From positions 186,001-250,000 of the forward strand of contig NZ_JAEPWM010000003.1 of the NCBI RefSeq assembly GCF_016654015.1: 64,000 bases of DNA, in the 5' to 3' direction. The DNA is from Ramlibacter ginsenosidimutans. GTDB lineage: Bacteria; Pseudomonadota; Gammaproteobacteria; Burkholderiales; Burkholderiaceae_C. Each line of letters opens with the position of its first letter. Within the stretch, counting starts at the first letter, position 1. The notes under the pieces are model-generated. The model saw nothing but the letters and a program-made list of their open reading frames with translations. It made no database searches and was not told the DNA's origin. Shown here piece after piece: positions 1 through 9,643 of the stretch. The position numbers were made by a program, and so were the translations under genes.

Positions 1-1428
1 GCCGACGTCGCCGGGTGCGACGAAGCCAAGGAAGAAGTCAAGGAAGTCGTCGACTTCCTGAAAGACCCGCAGAAATTCCAGAAGCTGGGCGGCCGCATCC
101 CGCGCGGCCTGCTGCTGGTCGGCCCCCCGGGCACCGGCAAGACGCTGCTGGCCAAGGGCATTGCCGGCGAGGCGAAGGTGCCGTTCTTCTCCATCTCCGG
201 TTCCGACTTCGTCGAGATGTTCGTCGGCGTGGGCGCGGCCCGCGTTCGCGACATGTTCGAGAACGCCAAGAAGAACGCGCCCTGCATCATCTTCATCGAT
301 GAAATCGACGCGGTCGGCCGCCAGCGCGGCGCGGGCCTCGGCGGCGGCAACGACGAACGCGAGCAGACCTTGAACCAGATGCTGGTCGAGATGGACGGCT
401 TCGAAACCAACCTGGGCGTCATCGTGGTCGCCGCGACCAACCGTCCGGACATCCTGGATGCCGCGCTGCTGCGCCCGGGCCGCTTCGACCGCCAGGTCTA
501 CGTGACGCTGCCCGACATCCGCGGCCGCGAGCAGATCCTGAACGTCCACATGCGCAAAATCCCGATCGGCCAGGACGTGAAGGCCGAGATCATCGCGCGC
601 GGCACCCCGGGCATGTCCGGCGCCGACCTCGCGAACCTGTGCAACGAGGCCGCCCTGATGGCCGCCCGGCGCAATGCGCGCGTGGTGGAGATGCAGGACT
701 TCGAGAAGGCCAAGGACAAGATCATCATGGGCCCGGAACGCAAGTCCATGGTGATGCCGGAGGAGGAGCGCCGGAACACGGCGTACCACGAGTCCGGCCA
801 CGCCATCATCGGCAAGCTGCTGCCCAAGTGCGACCCCGTGCACAAGGTGACGATCATCCCGCGCGGCCGCGCGCTGGGCGTGACCATGTCGCTGCCGGAG
901 AAGGACCGCTACAGCTACGACCGCGAGTACATGCTCAACCAGATCAGCATGCTGTTCGGCGGCCGCATCGCGGAAGAAGTGTTCATGAACCAGATGACGA
1001 CGGGCGCCTCGAACGACTTCGAGCGCGCGACGCACCTGGCGCGCGACATGGTCATGCGCTACGGCATGTCCGACGCGCTGGGCCCGATGGTCTACGCCGA
1101 GAACGAGGGCGAGGTCTTCCTCGGCCGTTCCGTCACGAAGACGACCAACATCTCCGAGCAGACCATGCAGAAGGTCGACCTCGAGGTGCGCCGCATCATC
1201 GACGAACAGTACTCGCTGGCGCGCAAGCTCATCGAGGACAACAGCGACAAGATGCACGTGATGGCGCGGTCGCTGCTCGAGTGGGAAACCATCGACGCCG
1301 AGCAGATCGACGACATCATGGCCGGCCGCGAGCCGCGCCCGCCCAAGGACTTCACGCCGCGCTCGCCCAGCTCGGGCGGCACCGGCGGCCCCACGGTGGG
1401 CGCCGATCCGGCACCGAACGCCGCGTAA
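1..1428 (+). CDS. ftsH: ATP-dependent zinc metalloprotease FtsH (5' end outside window)
   Basis: Membrane-anchored AAA+ protease that degrades misfolded membrane proteins and regulatory proteins. Only the last 475 codons are present; the N-terminal membrane segments lie before base 1. Visible in order: Walker A (GPPGTGKT, about residues 42-49 of the fragment), Walker B (IIFIDEIDA), the second region of homology with paired arginines (RPGRFDR) and the zinc site HESGH at fragment residues 263-267, followed by the peptidase domain. The tail is Pro/Gly/Ser-rich, as is common in this family. A terminator follows the stop, then folP and glmM, the classic proteobacterial ftsH-folP-glmM order. Confidence 0.97.
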   Translation, partial: ADVAGCDEAKEEVKEVVDFLKDPQKFQKLGGRIPRGLLLVGPPGTGKTLLAKGIAGEAKVPFFSISGSDFVEMFVGVGAARVRDMFENAKKNAPCIIFIDEIDAVGRQRGAGLGGGNDEREQTLNQMLVEMDGFETNLGVIVVAATNRPDILDAALLRPGRFDRQVYVTLPDIRGREQILNVHMRKIPIGQDVKAEIIARGTPGMSGADLANLCNEAALMAARRNARVVEMQDFEKAKDKIIMGPERKSMVMPEEERRNTAYHESGHAIIGKLLPKCDPVHKVTIIPRGRALGVTMSLPEKDRYSYDREYMLNQISMLFGGRIAEEVFMNQMTTGASNDFERATHLARDMVMRYGMSDALGPMVYAENEGEVFLGRSVTKTTNISEQTMQKVDLEVRRIIDEQYSLARKLIEDNSDKMHVMARSLLEWETIDAEQIDDIMAGREPRPPKDFTPRSPSSGGTGGPTVGADPAPNAA

Positions 1429-1450
1429 AAGTCCGGCGGATCGCATGGAA

Positions 1451-1471
1451 GGGGCCTCGCGGCCCCTTTTT
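1451..1471 (+). terminator. Rho-independent terminator after ftsH
   Basis: A perfect 6-bp GC stem (GGGGCC / GGCCCC) with a TCGC loop is followed at once by five T. It lies 23 bp after the ftsH stop and 29 bp before folP, so it should end or attenuate ftsH transcripts before folP-glmM. Confidence 0.8.
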
Positions 1472-1499
1472 CACGCCTGCGCTGAGGGAGAATCCCGCC

Positions 1500-2360
1500 A
1501 TGCACATGCATTGGCAGACGACCCGGTTCGCGATCGCGCTCGAGCGGCCGCGCGTCATGGGCATCGTCAACGTCACGCCCGACTCGTTTTCGGACGGCGG
1601 CCGCTTCGTCAGCACGCGCACGGCCCTGGCGCATTGCGAGCAGCTGATCGCTGAAGGCGCGGACATCCTGGACCTGGGCGGCGAATCCAGCCGCCCCGGC
1701 ATCCCTCCCGTGGGCGTGGACGAGGAGCGGGCCCGGGTGATGCCGGTGCTGCGGGAGGCCGTCAAGTTCGGCGTGCCGATCTCGGTGGACACGTACAAGC
1801 CCGAGATCATGCGCGAGGCGCTGGACCTGGGCGCCGACATCGTCAACGACATCTGGGCGCTGCGCCAGCCCGGCGCGCTGGACGTCGTGGCCGCGCATGC
1901 GGCGTGCGGCGTCTGCCTGATGCACATGCACGGGGAGCCCATGACCATGCAGCGCTCGCCCATGCAGGGGGACGCCGTGCCGCAGGTGCGGGAGTTCCTG
2001 CGCGAACGCAGCGACGCGCTGCGCGCACGGGGCGTGTCGGTCGCGCGGATCGCCTGGGACCCGGGCATCGGCTTCGGCAAGACGGTCGAACAGAATTTCG
2101 CTCTGCTGGCGCGCCAGCGCGAGCTGCTGCCGGAGGGCTACCCGCTACTGGCGGGCTGGTCGCGCAAGTCCTCGCTGGGGCACGTCACCGGCGCGCCGGT
2201 GCAGCAGCGCATGGTGCCCAGCGTCGCGGCAGCGCTGCTGGCGGTGGACAAGGGAGCGGCGATCGTGCGCGTGCACGACGTCCGCGAAACGGTGGCGGCG
2301 CTCCAGGTCTGGAGCGCCACCCAGGCGGCCCTGGGTGGCCAGGCAGGAAGCATCACATGA
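1500..2360 (+). CDS. folP: Dihydropteroate synthase
   Basis: Condenses p-aminobenzoate with dihydropterin pyrophosphate in folate synthesis; the sulfonamide target. The 286-aa length is normal. The family signatures [11 protein letters not shown] (near residue 20) and GGESSRPG (near 60) are intact, as are the pterin-site motif DPGIGFGK and the late SRKSSLG. The ATG at 1500 gives the usual short N-terminus before the VMGIVNVTP strand; the longer upstream open frame is only antisense-like read-through of ftsH. Its stop overlaps the glmM start (ATGA at 2357-2360), so the two are translationally coupled. Confidence 0.96.
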   Translation: MHMHWQTTRFAIALERPRVMGIVNVTPDSFSDGGRFVSTRTALAHCEQLIAEGADILDLGGESSRPGIPPVGVDEERARVMPVLREAVKFGVPISVDTYKPEIMREALDLGADIVNDIWALRQPGALDVVAAHAACGVCLMHMHGEPMTMQRSPMQGDAVPQVREFLRERSDALRARGVSVARIAWDPGIGFGKTVEQNFALLARQRELLPEGYPLLAGWSRKSSLGHVTGAPVQQRMVPSVAAALLAVDKGAAIVRVHDVRETVAALQVWSATQAALGGQAGSIT

Positions 2361-3691
2361 GCAGGACTTATTTCGGCACCGACGGCATCCGCGGCACGGT
2401 GGGGCAGCCCCCCATCACCCCCGACTTCGTGCTGCGCCTCGCGCACGCCGTCGGGCGCGTGCTCAGGCGCACCGAGGACCGGCCGACGGTGCTGATCGGC
2501 AAGGACACGCGCATCTCCGGCTACATGCTTGAAAGCGCGCTGGAGTCCGGCTTCAACTCCGCGGGCGTCGACGTCGTGCTGCTGGGGCCGCTGCCCACCC
2601 CGGGCGTCGCCTACCTCACGAGGGCGCAGCGCGCGAGCCTGGGGGTGGTGATCAGCGCGAGCCACAACCCGTTCCAGGACAACGGCATCAAGTTCTTCAG
2701 CGCGCAGGGCACGAAGCTGCCGGACCAATGGGAGATCGACGTCGAGGCGGCGCTGCAGCAGCTGCCGCAGTGGGCCGACTCCGCCACCCTGGGCAAGGCG
2801 CGTCGGCTGGACGACGCTGCCGGGCGCTACATCGAGTTCTGCAAGAGCACCTTCGCGCAGGACCTGACGCTCAAGGGCATGAAGATCGCCGTGGACGCGG
2901 CGCACGGCGCGGCCTACCACATCGCCCCCAAGGTGTTCCACGAGCTGGGCGCCGAAGTGTTCTGCATGGGCTGCTCGCCCGATGGCCTGAACATCAACGA
3001 CCACGTCGGCGCCATGCATCCCGAAGCGCTCGTGAACTCGGTGCGTGCGAACCAGGCGGACTTCGGCATCGCGCTCGATGGCGATGCCGACCGGCTGCAG
3101 GTGGTGGACGCGGACGGCCGCCTGTTCAACGGCGACGAACTGCTGTACGTGATGGTGATGGACCGCATGGCGCAGGGCCAGCGCGTGCCGGGCGCCGTGG
3201 GCACGCTCATGACCAACATGGCCGTGGAGCTCGCGCTGAAGGCCAGGGACGTCGAGTTCGTGCGCGCGAAGGTCGGCGACCGCTACGTGCTGGAAGAACT
3301 GGAGCAGCGCGGCTGGCTGCTCGGAGGCGAGGGATCGGGCCACCTGCTGTGCCTGGACAAGCACACGACCGGCGACGGCCTGATCAGCGCCTTGCAGGTG
3401 CTGAACGCCTGCGTTCGCAGCGGCAAGTCGCTCGCGCAGCTGCTCGATGGCGTGCGCCTGTTCCCGCAGACCCTGATCAACGTGCGGCTCGCGCCGGGGC
3501 AGGACTGGAAGAAGAACGCGAAGCTTTCGTCCGAATGCGAACGCCTGCAGGCGCAGCTCGATGGCACCGGCCGGCTCCTGATTCGCGCGAGCGGCACCGA
3601 GCCCGTGCTGCGCGTGATGGTCGAAGCCAGCGACGCGCAGGTCGCGCGCGAAGGCGCGGAGCGCCTGGCGCAAGCCGCCCGCGCGGGCTGA
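2357..3691 (+). CDS. glmM: Phosphoglucosamine mutase
   Basis: Converts glucosamine-6-phosphate to glucosamine-1-phosphate on the way to UDP-GlcNAc, peptidoglycan and LPS. The 444 aa match the family. The phosphoserine loop ISASHNP is present with the catalytic serine at residue 102, the metal loop reads DGDADR, the sugar-specificity loop is GGEGSGH, and the phosphate-binding RASGTEP sits near the C-terminus. It starts inside the folP stop, so folP-glmM form a coupled pair. Confidence 0.97.
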   Translation: MSRTYFGTDGIRGTVGQPPITPDFVLRLAHAVGRVLRRTEDRPTVLIGKDTRISGYMLESALESGFNSAGVDVVLLGPLPTPGVAYLTRAQRASLGVVISASHNPFQDNGIKFFSAQGTKLPDQWEIDVEAALQQLPQWADSATLGKARRLDDAAGRYIEFCKSTFAQDLTLKGMKIAVDAAHGAAYHIAPKVFHELGAEVFCMGCSPDGLNINDHVGAMHPEALVNSVRANQADFGIALDGDADRLQVVDADGRLFNGDELLYVMVMDRMAQGQRVPGAVGTLMTNMAVELALKARDVEFVRAKVGDRYVLEELEQRGWLLGGEGSGHLLCLDKHTTGDGLISALQVLNACVRSGKSLAQLLDGVRLFPQTLINVRLAPGQDWKKNAKLSSECERLQAQLDGTGRLLIRASGTEPVLRVMVEASDAQVAREGAERLAQAARAG

Positions 3692-3801
3692 ACGCACGCG
3701 CTCGCGCGGCGCACCCGCCGGACGGCGATGCCGGCGCTCCGGCCGGCCAACGCCTGCCCATTCCGCGCCCTGCGCGGCGATCTGCATGGATGGACGGCGG
3801 C

Positions 3802-3827
3802 GCGTTGTCGCCTTGCGCAGACAACGC
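3802..3827. repeat. 8-bp perfect inverted repeat in glmM downstream gap
   Basis: GCGTTGTC at 3802-3809 and GACAACGC at 3820-3827 can pair over a 10-nt loop. No T run follows, so it is not a clear intrinsic terminator; it could be a weak hairpin or a binding site. The rest of the 3692-3928 gap shows nothing I can name. Confidence 0.35.
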
Positions 3828-3928
3828 CCCGGGACGGTGCGCAGACGTGGGCGCACGCTCGTCGCCCCGCCGCGACACGGGAATTTCTTCTATGTGCAGG
3901 ACGCGTGCGCAAGGTCTACATTGATCTC

Positions 3929-4435
3929 ATGCGTCGCCTGTCCTGCTTTTCCTGCATCGCCCTTGGCCTGTCCGCGGGCCTGCTGCTGGCCGTGCTGGCG
4001 GCGCCCGCGCAAGCGCAGCTGGTGATCCCCGAGTACCAGCTCACGGCGCCGGCGTGGCTGCAGCCCGCGCCCGCATGGACGGACCCGGAGCTCTCGCCGA
4101 GACTGGAACTGCTTTCGATCGGGCCAATGCGCCTCGCGGCGGCCAGCTCCAGTTCCGGCAACGGGCTGTCGCTCGAGGCCGGCGAGAAGTGGTTCGCGCT
4201 GGCGCGCATCGGCCGCAGCCTGGAGTCCGACATGATGAGCGTCGGGGCCGGCTACCGCTTCGCCGGCGGGGATGCCTTGTCGATGCAGGTCACGCGCCAG
4301 CTCGGACAGGAGCGCCTGGGCCTGGCGCTGCGCTACGACCTGCGCAGGTCCTACCTGCGGCTTGGCTACGAGCAGCAACCGCATTCGCCCGGCCCGGCGG
4401 ATCGCGTGCGCTTCTCGGCCGGCCTGCGCTTCTGA
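3929..4435 (+). CDS. Small exported protein, possible outer-membrane-associated (unknown function)
   Basis: I do not recognise the family. The ATG at 3929 gives 168 aa starting with a clear Sec signal peptide (MRR, a hydrophobic stretch of about 20 residues, then APAQA before QLVIP). An upstream in-frame ATG at 3728 would bury that signal and is rejected. The mature part has alternating polar/hydrophobic stretches such as SVGAGYRF, LGLALRYDL and VRFSAGLRF, and ends in phenylalanine, as outer-membrane beta-strands often do. It is too short for a full classical barrel. It lies between glmM and the convergent CYTH-CHAD gene, touching that gene's stop. Confidence 0.6.
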   Translation: MRRLSCFSCIALGLSAGLLLAVLAAPAQAQLVIPEYQLTAPAWLQPAPAWTDPELSPRLELLSIGPMRLAAASSSSGNGLSLEAGEKWFALARIGRSLESDMMSVGAGYRFAGGDALSMQVTRQLGQERLGLALRYDLRRSYLRLGYEQQPHSPGPADRVRFSAGLRF

Positions 4436-5890
4436 TCAGGTCCAGAAGGGCTGGACGTCCCCGGACGTCTTGCGGCAGGCGCGTTCGCAGTCTGCAGCGA
4501 GCTCTTCCTCGCGCGCGGTGAGCCAGCCCGCGGCGAACCAGGCTCGCCCGTCCTCGGTGGCGTGTTGCGCGAACATCTGCCGCCCGGCAGCGGCGTCCTG
4601 GTAGGCGCCGAGCGCATCCTGCAACTGCTTGAGCGAAGCGACATAGCGGTCGACCGCCTTGCCGTCGAACAGCGGCCGCACGAGTTCGCTCAGGTAGCGC
4701 AGCCGCTTCAGGCGCTTGCGCACCTGGTGGCGCTGCGGCGCGGCGAGCGCGCGGAATTTGCGGCCGTCGCGCAGGGTCTTGCGGTGCAGCTTGTGCAGCC
4801 GCGCACGCGCGTCCTTGCGCGCGCCCTTGAGCCCGCCGCTCGCGCCGGCGTGCAGTTCCTGCACCAGCGCCACCAGCCGCAGCAGCGGCAGCTGGAAGTC
4901 GGTGGAACGAACGACGGCGGCGACGTCCGGCAGTGGCGCGTCCCATCCGGCCAGCGGCGCGCCGACGGCCTCGAGTTCCGCGCGCAGCTTCGGCAGCAGC
5001 GTCGATCGATCGCGATGCTCGCCCAGCACACCGAACACCTCGTGCAGCGCGTCGCCCAGGTCCTGCGCGATGGCCCCGGGCGGCGCCCACGCGCCCAGCT
5101 CGCGCAAGGCCGTGCGCACGCGCCGCAGCCCGACGCGCAATTGATGCACGTGCTCGTCGCCGCCGTTGCCCGCCGCGAGCTCGCGTGCGTTGCCGAGCAC
5201 CTGCGCGAGACCTGCATCCAGGATCGCGGCGAGCAGGGCCTGCGCGCTGTCCTGCGGCTGCACGGCCTCCGCCTGCACGGCGGGCGCTTGCTGCACGCCG
5301 TCGGCGAGGCGCCACGCGGCGGCGGACTTGCTCAGGGGATCCAGCCAGAGACCGTGCTGCTCGCACCAGCGCTGCGCGAGTTCCACCAGGGTCGCGGGAT
5401 TGCCTTCCTTCAGCTCGAATTCCAGCTCCAGCACCGGCAGGCTGGCGTCGCCGGCCCGGATGCGGCCCTGGTCCAGCGCGATCTCCACCGAGGTGCCCGC
5501 CGCCTTCAGCACGCGCGAATGCCGCACGATGTCCGTCTCGAACACCGGCTGCAGCGGCGACGAGGCCTCGTCCAGTGCGCGGCGCAGGAGCTTGCCCACC
5601 GGGTGGTCGGCATGCAGCGAGATGTCGGGCGTATCGGCATGCTGCGCCAACGGCATTTCGTGTTCCAGCCGGTCGAAGCCGCGGCCGCCCGGCCCCTTGG
5701 CTGCCTGAACCAGGTGGCGTCCTTCCTGGCGCAGGCGCAGCACGAGGCAGTGCCGCGCGAGCGCAGCGTCAGCGGTGTCGAAGTAGCGCGCCCGCAGGCG
5801 CGTACGCTCGACCGCGCCGCGCTGCAAGGCGGCTTCGACCGAGGCCGCGCGTTCGCGCGGCACCTGGAACTTGAGCTCGAATTCGGTCAC
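4436..5890 (-). CDS. CYTH-CHAD domain protein (triphosphatase-like, polyphosphate-associated)
   Basis: 484 aa. The N-terminal half is a CYTH domain opening with the ExExK signature (EFELK, residues 3-7), a fold that cleaves triphosphates or long-chain polyphosphate in a metal-lined tunnel. The C-terminal half (about 215-480) is a CHAD domain with its basic helices (HQLRVGLRRVRTALREL and RHQVRKRLKRLRYL). CHAD domains are known to bind inorganic polyphosphate. The gene sits directly downstream of PPK2 on the same strand with a 10-bp gap, so they are probably one transcript. Whether it hydrolyses tripolyphosphate or mainly binds polyP granules cannot be told from sequence. Confidence 0.9.
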   Translation of the reverse strand: MTEFELKFQVPRERAASVEAALQRGAVERTRLRARYFDTADAALARHCLVLRLRQEGRHLVQAAKGPGGRGFDRLEHEMPLAQHADTPDISLHADHPVGKLLRRALDEASSPLQPVFETDIVRHSRVLKAAGTSVEIALDQGRIRAGDASLPVLELEFELKEGNPATLVELAQRWCEQHGLWLDPLSKSAAAWRLADGVQQAPAVQAEAVQPQDSAQALLAAILDAGLAQVLGNARELAAGNGGDEHVHQLRVGLRRVRTALRELGAWAPPGAIAQDLGDALHEVFGVLGEHRDRSTLLPKLRAELEAVGAPLAGWDAPLPDVAAVVRSTDFQLPLLRLVALVQELHAGASGGLKGARKDARARLHKLHRKTLRDGRKFRALAAPQRHQVRKRLKRLRYLSELVRPLFDGKAVDRYVASLKQLQDALGAYQDAAAGRQMFAQHATEDGRAWFAAGWLTAREEELAADCERACRKTSGDVQPFWT

Positions 5891-5900
5891 GGCGCGAGCG

Positions 5901-6806
5901 TCAGTACCGCTGCGGGACGAACATGTGGGGCGGCACGGGGTGGCGCTCGTAATCCTCCTGGCGCTGGCGCTGCGGCAGCACCACCGTCGGGTGCGGCACC
6001 TCGGTATAAGGAACTTGCGACAAGAGGTGCGCGATGCAGTTCAGGCGCGCCTTCTTCTTGTCGTCGGCGTGCACCAGCCACCAGGGCGCCTCGGAGATGT
6101 GGGTGCGCTCCAGCATCACTTCCTTCGCCCGCGTGTAGCTCTCCCACAGGCGGCGCGACTCCAGGTCCATGGGGCTCAGCTTCCACTGCTTGAGCGGGTC
6201 GTGGATGCGGCTGAGGAAGCGCACGTGCTGCTCCTCGTCCGAGATGGAGAACCAGTACTTCAGCAGGTGGATCCCGGAGCGGGTGAGCATTTTCTCGAAC
6301 TCCGGGACGCTGCGGAAGAACTCCTCGTACTGTTCGTCCGTGCAGAAGCCCATCACCCGCTCGACGCCCGCGCGGTTGTACCAGCTGCGGTCGAACAGCA
6401 CGATCTCGCCGGCCGCCGGCAGGTGCGCGACGTAGCGCTGGAAGTACCACTGGGTCCGCTCGCGGTCGTTCGGCGCGGGCAGGGCGGCCACGCGGCATAC
6501 GCGCGGATTGAGGCGCTGCGTGATGCGCTTGATGACGCCGCCCTTGCCGGCCGCGTCGCGGCCCTCGAACAGGATGACGAGATTGTGCCCCGTCGCCACC
6601 ACCCAGTCCTGCAGCTTGACGAGCTCACCCTGCAAGCGGAGCAGCTCGCGGAAGTACAGCCGCCTCTGCTCCTTCTCCTCGCTGGTGAGGGGAATGGCCA
6701 CGCCTTCGGCCGAAAAGGGGCGGTCGTCCAGCTCGAGCTCCAGCTCCTCGTCGTAACCGTCGGCCACGTCGGCCTGCAGCCGGCGCACGAATTCGTCGCT
6801 ATCCAT
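5901..6806 (-). CDS. ppk2: Polyphosphate kinase 2 family protein
   Basis: Transfers phosphate between polyphosphate and nucleotides, usually favouring NDP phosphorylation. 301 aa, a single-domain PPK2. It carries the Walker A variant GRDAAGKGG, the Walker B-like FDRSWYNRAGVE, and the conserved KYWFSISDEEQ and RSWYNR regions of the family. The ATG at 6806 (MDSDEFVRRL) gives the normal N-terminus; the longer frame to 6983 is Arg/Ala-rich read-through. It is transcribed away from ppk1 across a 278-bp intergenic region, with the CYTH-CHAD gene 10 bp downstream. Confidence 0.93.
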   Translation of the reverse strand: MDSDEFVRRLQADVADGYDEELELELDDRPFSAEGVAIPLTSEEKEQRRLYFRELLRLQGELVKLQDWVVATGHNLVILFEGRDAAGKGGVIKRITQRLNPRVCRVAALPAPNDRERTQWYFQRYVAHLPAAGEIVLFDRSWYNRAGVERVMGFCTDEQYEEFFRSVPEFEKMLTRSGIHLLKYWFSISDEEQHVRFLSRIHDPLKQWKLSPMDLESRRLWESYTRAKEVMLERTHISEAPWWLVHADDKKKARLNCIAHLLSQVPYTEVPHPTVVLPQRQRQEDYERHPVPPHMFVPQRY

Positions 6807-7022
6807 GGGTTCCTCTGGCCGGACCGCCCGGCGGCGCGCGCGAGGCACTGCCCTCGGCTGCGTGCGCTGGCCGTCTCCGGCTGACCCAGCCATCCTAGCA
6901 GCGGCCCCTGCGGCGCGGGGCCGGGAAAAGGGCAGCGTGGCGCGCAGGACAGCCCCGATGCCGGATGCGCGGGAACACGGCATGCTGCTGGCAGCGGCCG
7001 GCCGGGCCTATGAGCCCGGCCG

Positions 7023-7040
7023 TTGTCATCCCGCGGTCAT
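7023..7040 (+). promoter_or_regulatory. Candidate Pho box, distal (before ppk1)
   Basis: TTGTCAT and CGGTCAT lie 11 bp apart around a 4-nt spacer, the 7-4-7 layout of a PhoB site (consensus halves CTGTCAT/C). It is 45 bp before the ppk1 ATG, so unlike the proximal repeat it leaves room for a -10 and a short leader. I infer PhoB control from the motif and from phoB being about 9 kb away. Confidence 0.55.
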
Positions 7041-7054
7041 CCAAAGGGCCCACA

Positions 7055-7072
7055 CTGTCATCTTTCCGTCAT
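7055..7072 (+). promoter_or_regulatory. Candidate Pho box, proximal (before ppk1)
   Basis: CTGTCAT, spacer CTTT, then CCGTCAT: close to the PhoB consensus and in phase with the distal repeat (half-sites start at 7023, 7034, 7055, 7066). It ends only 12 bp before the ppk1 ATG, too close to act as the -35 of a promoter for that start. It may be an auxiliary or cooperative site. Confidence 0.55.
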
Positions 7073-7084
7073 CCAGCGAGCCCC

Positions 7085-9175
7085 ATGAGCGACGCCGCCC
7101 CGTCGGTGCTTCCCTTCCTCGACCGCGACCACAGCATCCTCGCCTTCAACGAGCGTGTGCTGGACTGGGCGCAGAGGCCGGGCGTCCCGCTGCTGGAGCG
7201 GCTGCGCTTCCTCACCATCGTGTCGTCCAACCTGGACGAATGGTTCGAGGTGCGGGCGGCGGACCACCTGTCGGCCGCGCAGGCGGGCGAGTCCAAGGGC
7301 CCGTACACGCTGCGCAGCTACGAGCGTCTCTCGGCGTACGCACACAAGCTCGTCGAGCGCCAGTACAGCCTCTACAACGACGAGCTCACGCCGGCCTTCT
7401 CGCGCGAGGGCATCGCCATCGTCTCGCACGGCGACCGCAACTCGGCGCAGCGTGCCTGGGTGCGCGAGTACTTCGAGGAGGAGGTGCGGCCGCTGCTGAT
7501 CCCGGTCGGCCTCGACCCGGCGCATCCGTTCCCGCAGGTGGCGAACAAGTCGCTCAATTTCATCGTCCGCCTCTCGGGCAAGGACGCGTTCGGGCGCGAG
7601 AACGAGATCGCGATCGTGAAGGTGCCGCGCGTGTTGCCGCGCGTGATCCGCATGCCGGCCAAGGTCTCGGGCAAGCGTCAACTGCTGGTCTCGTTGTCCA
7701 GCGTGATCCGCGCGCACCTCGACCTGCTGTTTGCGGGCCGCGAGGTGGGCCAGTTCTCGCAGTTCCGGCTCACGCGTCATTCGGAACTCGCCGTGGGCGA
7801 GGAAGAAGTGCGCAACCTGCGCACCGCGCTGCGCCTGGGCCTGCAGCAGCGCCACTACGGCCAGGCCGTGCGGCTCGAGGTGGCGGCCGGTTGCTCCGAG
7901 TTCCTCTCCGACGTCCTGCTCAAGCAGTTCGGCTTGCCGGCGGCGGCGCTCTACCGGGTGCACGGACCGGTGAACCTGGTGCGCCTGCAGCAGGTCATCG
8001 ACCTCGTGGATGCGCCCAAGCTCCTGTTCCGGCCCTACGTGCCCAGCTGGCCGCGCGGACTGGAGCCCGGCCGGCCGATCTTCGACCAGCTGAAGAAGCG
8101 CGACGTGCTGATCCACCAGCCGTACGAAAGCTTCGATGGCGTGCTGGCCTTCCTGCGCGAGGCCGTCCACGACCCGCAGGTGCTCGCGATCAAGCAGACC
8201 ATCTACCGCACCGGCAACGACCTGCAGATGATGGAACTGCTGCGGGAAGCTGTGCGCGTGGGCAAGGAAGTGACAGCGGTGGTGGAGCTGATGGCGCGCT
8301 TCGACGAAGAAGCCAACATCAACTGGGCGGAAGCGCTGGAAGCCGTCGGCGCCCAGGTGGTCTATGGCGTCGTGGGCCTCAAGACGCACGCGAAGATGCT
8401 GTTGATCACGCGCCGGGAGGGCAAGGCGCTGGTGCGCTACGCCCATCTCTCCACGGGCAACTACAACCCGCGCACCGCGCGGATCTATACGGACCTGAGC
8501 CACCTCACGGCGGACCCGCAGCTCACCTCGGACGTCGAGCAGGTGTTCGTGCACCTCGCCAGCCAGAGCCGGCTGCCCCGGCTGCACCATGTCTGGATCG
8601 CACCCTTCCAGCTGCAGCGCAAGCTGATCGAACAGATCGACCTGGTGGGCATGGCGGCCGCGAACCGCCTGGACAGCCGGATCGTGCTGAAGATGAACGC
8701 GCTCACCGACGAACCGCTGATGGAGGCACTGGTGAAGGCCGGCCGGCGCGGCACCCGCATCGACCTGATCGTGCGCGGCGCCTGCATGCTGCCCGCGGGC
8801 GTTCCCGGCCTGAGCGAGAACATCCGCGTGCGCTCGGTGATCGGCCGCTTCCTGGAGCACTCGCGCGTGTTCTATTTCCGCGCCGGGCAGGAGGAGCACC
8901 TCTATCTCTCCAGTGCCGACCTGATGAACCGCAACATGCTGCGGCGGGTCGAACTCGCCTGGCCGGTGCTGGACCCGCAGCTGCGGCAACGCGTGATCGA
9001 CGAGTGCCTACAGGCCTGCCTGCACGACCAACGCGACGCCTGGGACCTGCAGCCCGATGGCAGCTACAAGCGCGTCAAGGGCGCCGAGGACCCCAGGGCG
9101 CACGGTGCGCAGGCGGCCCTGATGCAACGTTATGCCGCCCTTCCGGGCGAGGAGGAGGTGCGGACATGGACCTGA
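7085..9175 (+). CDS. ppk1: Polyphosphate kinase 1
   Basis: Polymerises the gamma-phosphate of ATP into long-chain inorganic polyphosphate. 696 aa, full family length. The autophosphorylated histidine is His435 (KTHAKML) and the second catalytic histidine is His592 (LEHSRVF), the same numbering as in E. coli Ppk. The N-terminal domain (LDRDHSILAFNERVL, ERLRFLTIVSSNLDEWFEVR) is typical. The ATG at 7085 is chosen because the N-terminal domain begins right after it, although an in-frame ATG lies at 6965. Its stop overlaps the sixA-like start by 10 bp. Confidence 0.97.
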   Translation: MSDAAPSVLPFLDRDHSILAFNERVLDWAQRPGVPLLERLRFLTIVSSNLDEWFEVRAADHLSAAQAGESKGPYTLRSYERLSAYAHKLVERQYSLYNDELTPAFSREGIAIVSHGDRNSAQRAWVREYFEEEVRPLLIPVGLDPAHPFPQVANKSLNFIVRLSGKDAFGRENEIAIVKVPRVLPRVIRMPAKVSGKRQLLVSLSSVIRAHLDLLFAGREVGQFSQFRLTRHSELAVGEEEVRNLRTALRLGLQQRHYGQAVRLEVAAGCSEFLSDVLLKQFGLPAAALYRVHGPVNLVRLQQVIDLVDAPKLLFRPYVPSWPRGLEPGRPIFDQLKKRDVLIHQPYESFDGVLAFLREAVHDPQVLAIKQTIYRTGNDLQMMELLREAVRVGKEVTAVVELMARFDEEANINWAEALEAVGAQVVYGVVGLKTHAKMLLITRREGKALVRYAHLSTGNYNPRTARIYTDLSHLTADPQLTSDVEQVFVHLASQSRLPRLHHVWIAPFQLQRKLIEQIDLVGMAAANRLDSRIVLKMNALTDEPLMEALVKAGRRGTRIDLIVRGACMLPAGVPGLSENIRVRSVIGRFLEHSRVFYFRAGQEEHLYLSSADLMNRNMLRRVELAWPVLDPQLRQRVIDECLQACLHDQRDAWDLQPDGSYKRVKGAEDPRAHGAQAALMQRYAALPGEEEVRTWT

Positions 9176-9627
9176 TCATCTGGCGCCACGCCGAAGCCGT
9201 CGACCCAGGCGAACAGCTGGCGGACATCGACCGTCCGCTCACACCGAAAGGGGAAAAGCAGGCCGCGCGGGTGGGCGCCTGGCTGGACCGGCACCTGCCC
9301 GAGGGCACCCGGGTGTTGTGCAGCCCGGCGTTGCGCTGCCAGCAGACCGCGCTGGCGCTGGGCCGCAAGTTCAAGGTGCGCGACGAGCTTGCGCCGGGCG
9401 CGAGCGCGCAGGACCTGCTGGCCGCGGCGCAGTGGCCGCATGCACGCCACCCCGTGCTGATCGTGGGCCACCAGCCCGTGCTGGGCGAGGTGCTCGCGCA
9501 GCTGCTGCGCATCGCGGGCGGCCAGTGCGGGGTGCGCAAGGGCGCGGTGTGGTGGCTGCGCGGCCGCGAACGCGACGGCGACGAGCAGGCCGGGGTCTGG
9601 GCCGTCCAGTCGCCCGAGACGGTCTAG
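9166..9627 (+). CDS. sixA: SixA-like histidine phosphatase
   Basis: 153-aa histidine-phosphatase-superfamily protein. The phosphoacceptor is His8 in the RHAEA motif; the second catalytic histidine lies in VGHQPVLGE; arginines near CSPALRCQQTA complete the pocket. SixA removes phosphate from phosphohistidine proteins. A GGAGGAGG purine run about 8 nt before the ATG is a strong ribosome site, and the start lies inside ppk1, so the two are co-translated. Its place in a polyP operon suggests a role in phosphate signalling, but the substrate cannot be read from sequence. Confidence 0.85.
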   Translation: MDLIIWRHAEAVDPGEQLADIDRPLTPKGEKQAARVGAWLDRHLPEGTRVLCSPALRCQQTALALGRKFKVRDELAPGASAQDLLAAAQWPHARHPVLIVGHQPVLGEVLAQLLRIAGGQCGVRKGAVWWLRGRERDGDEQAGVWAVQSPETV

Positions 9628-9643
9628 CCGCTGCGCTCGCGGG

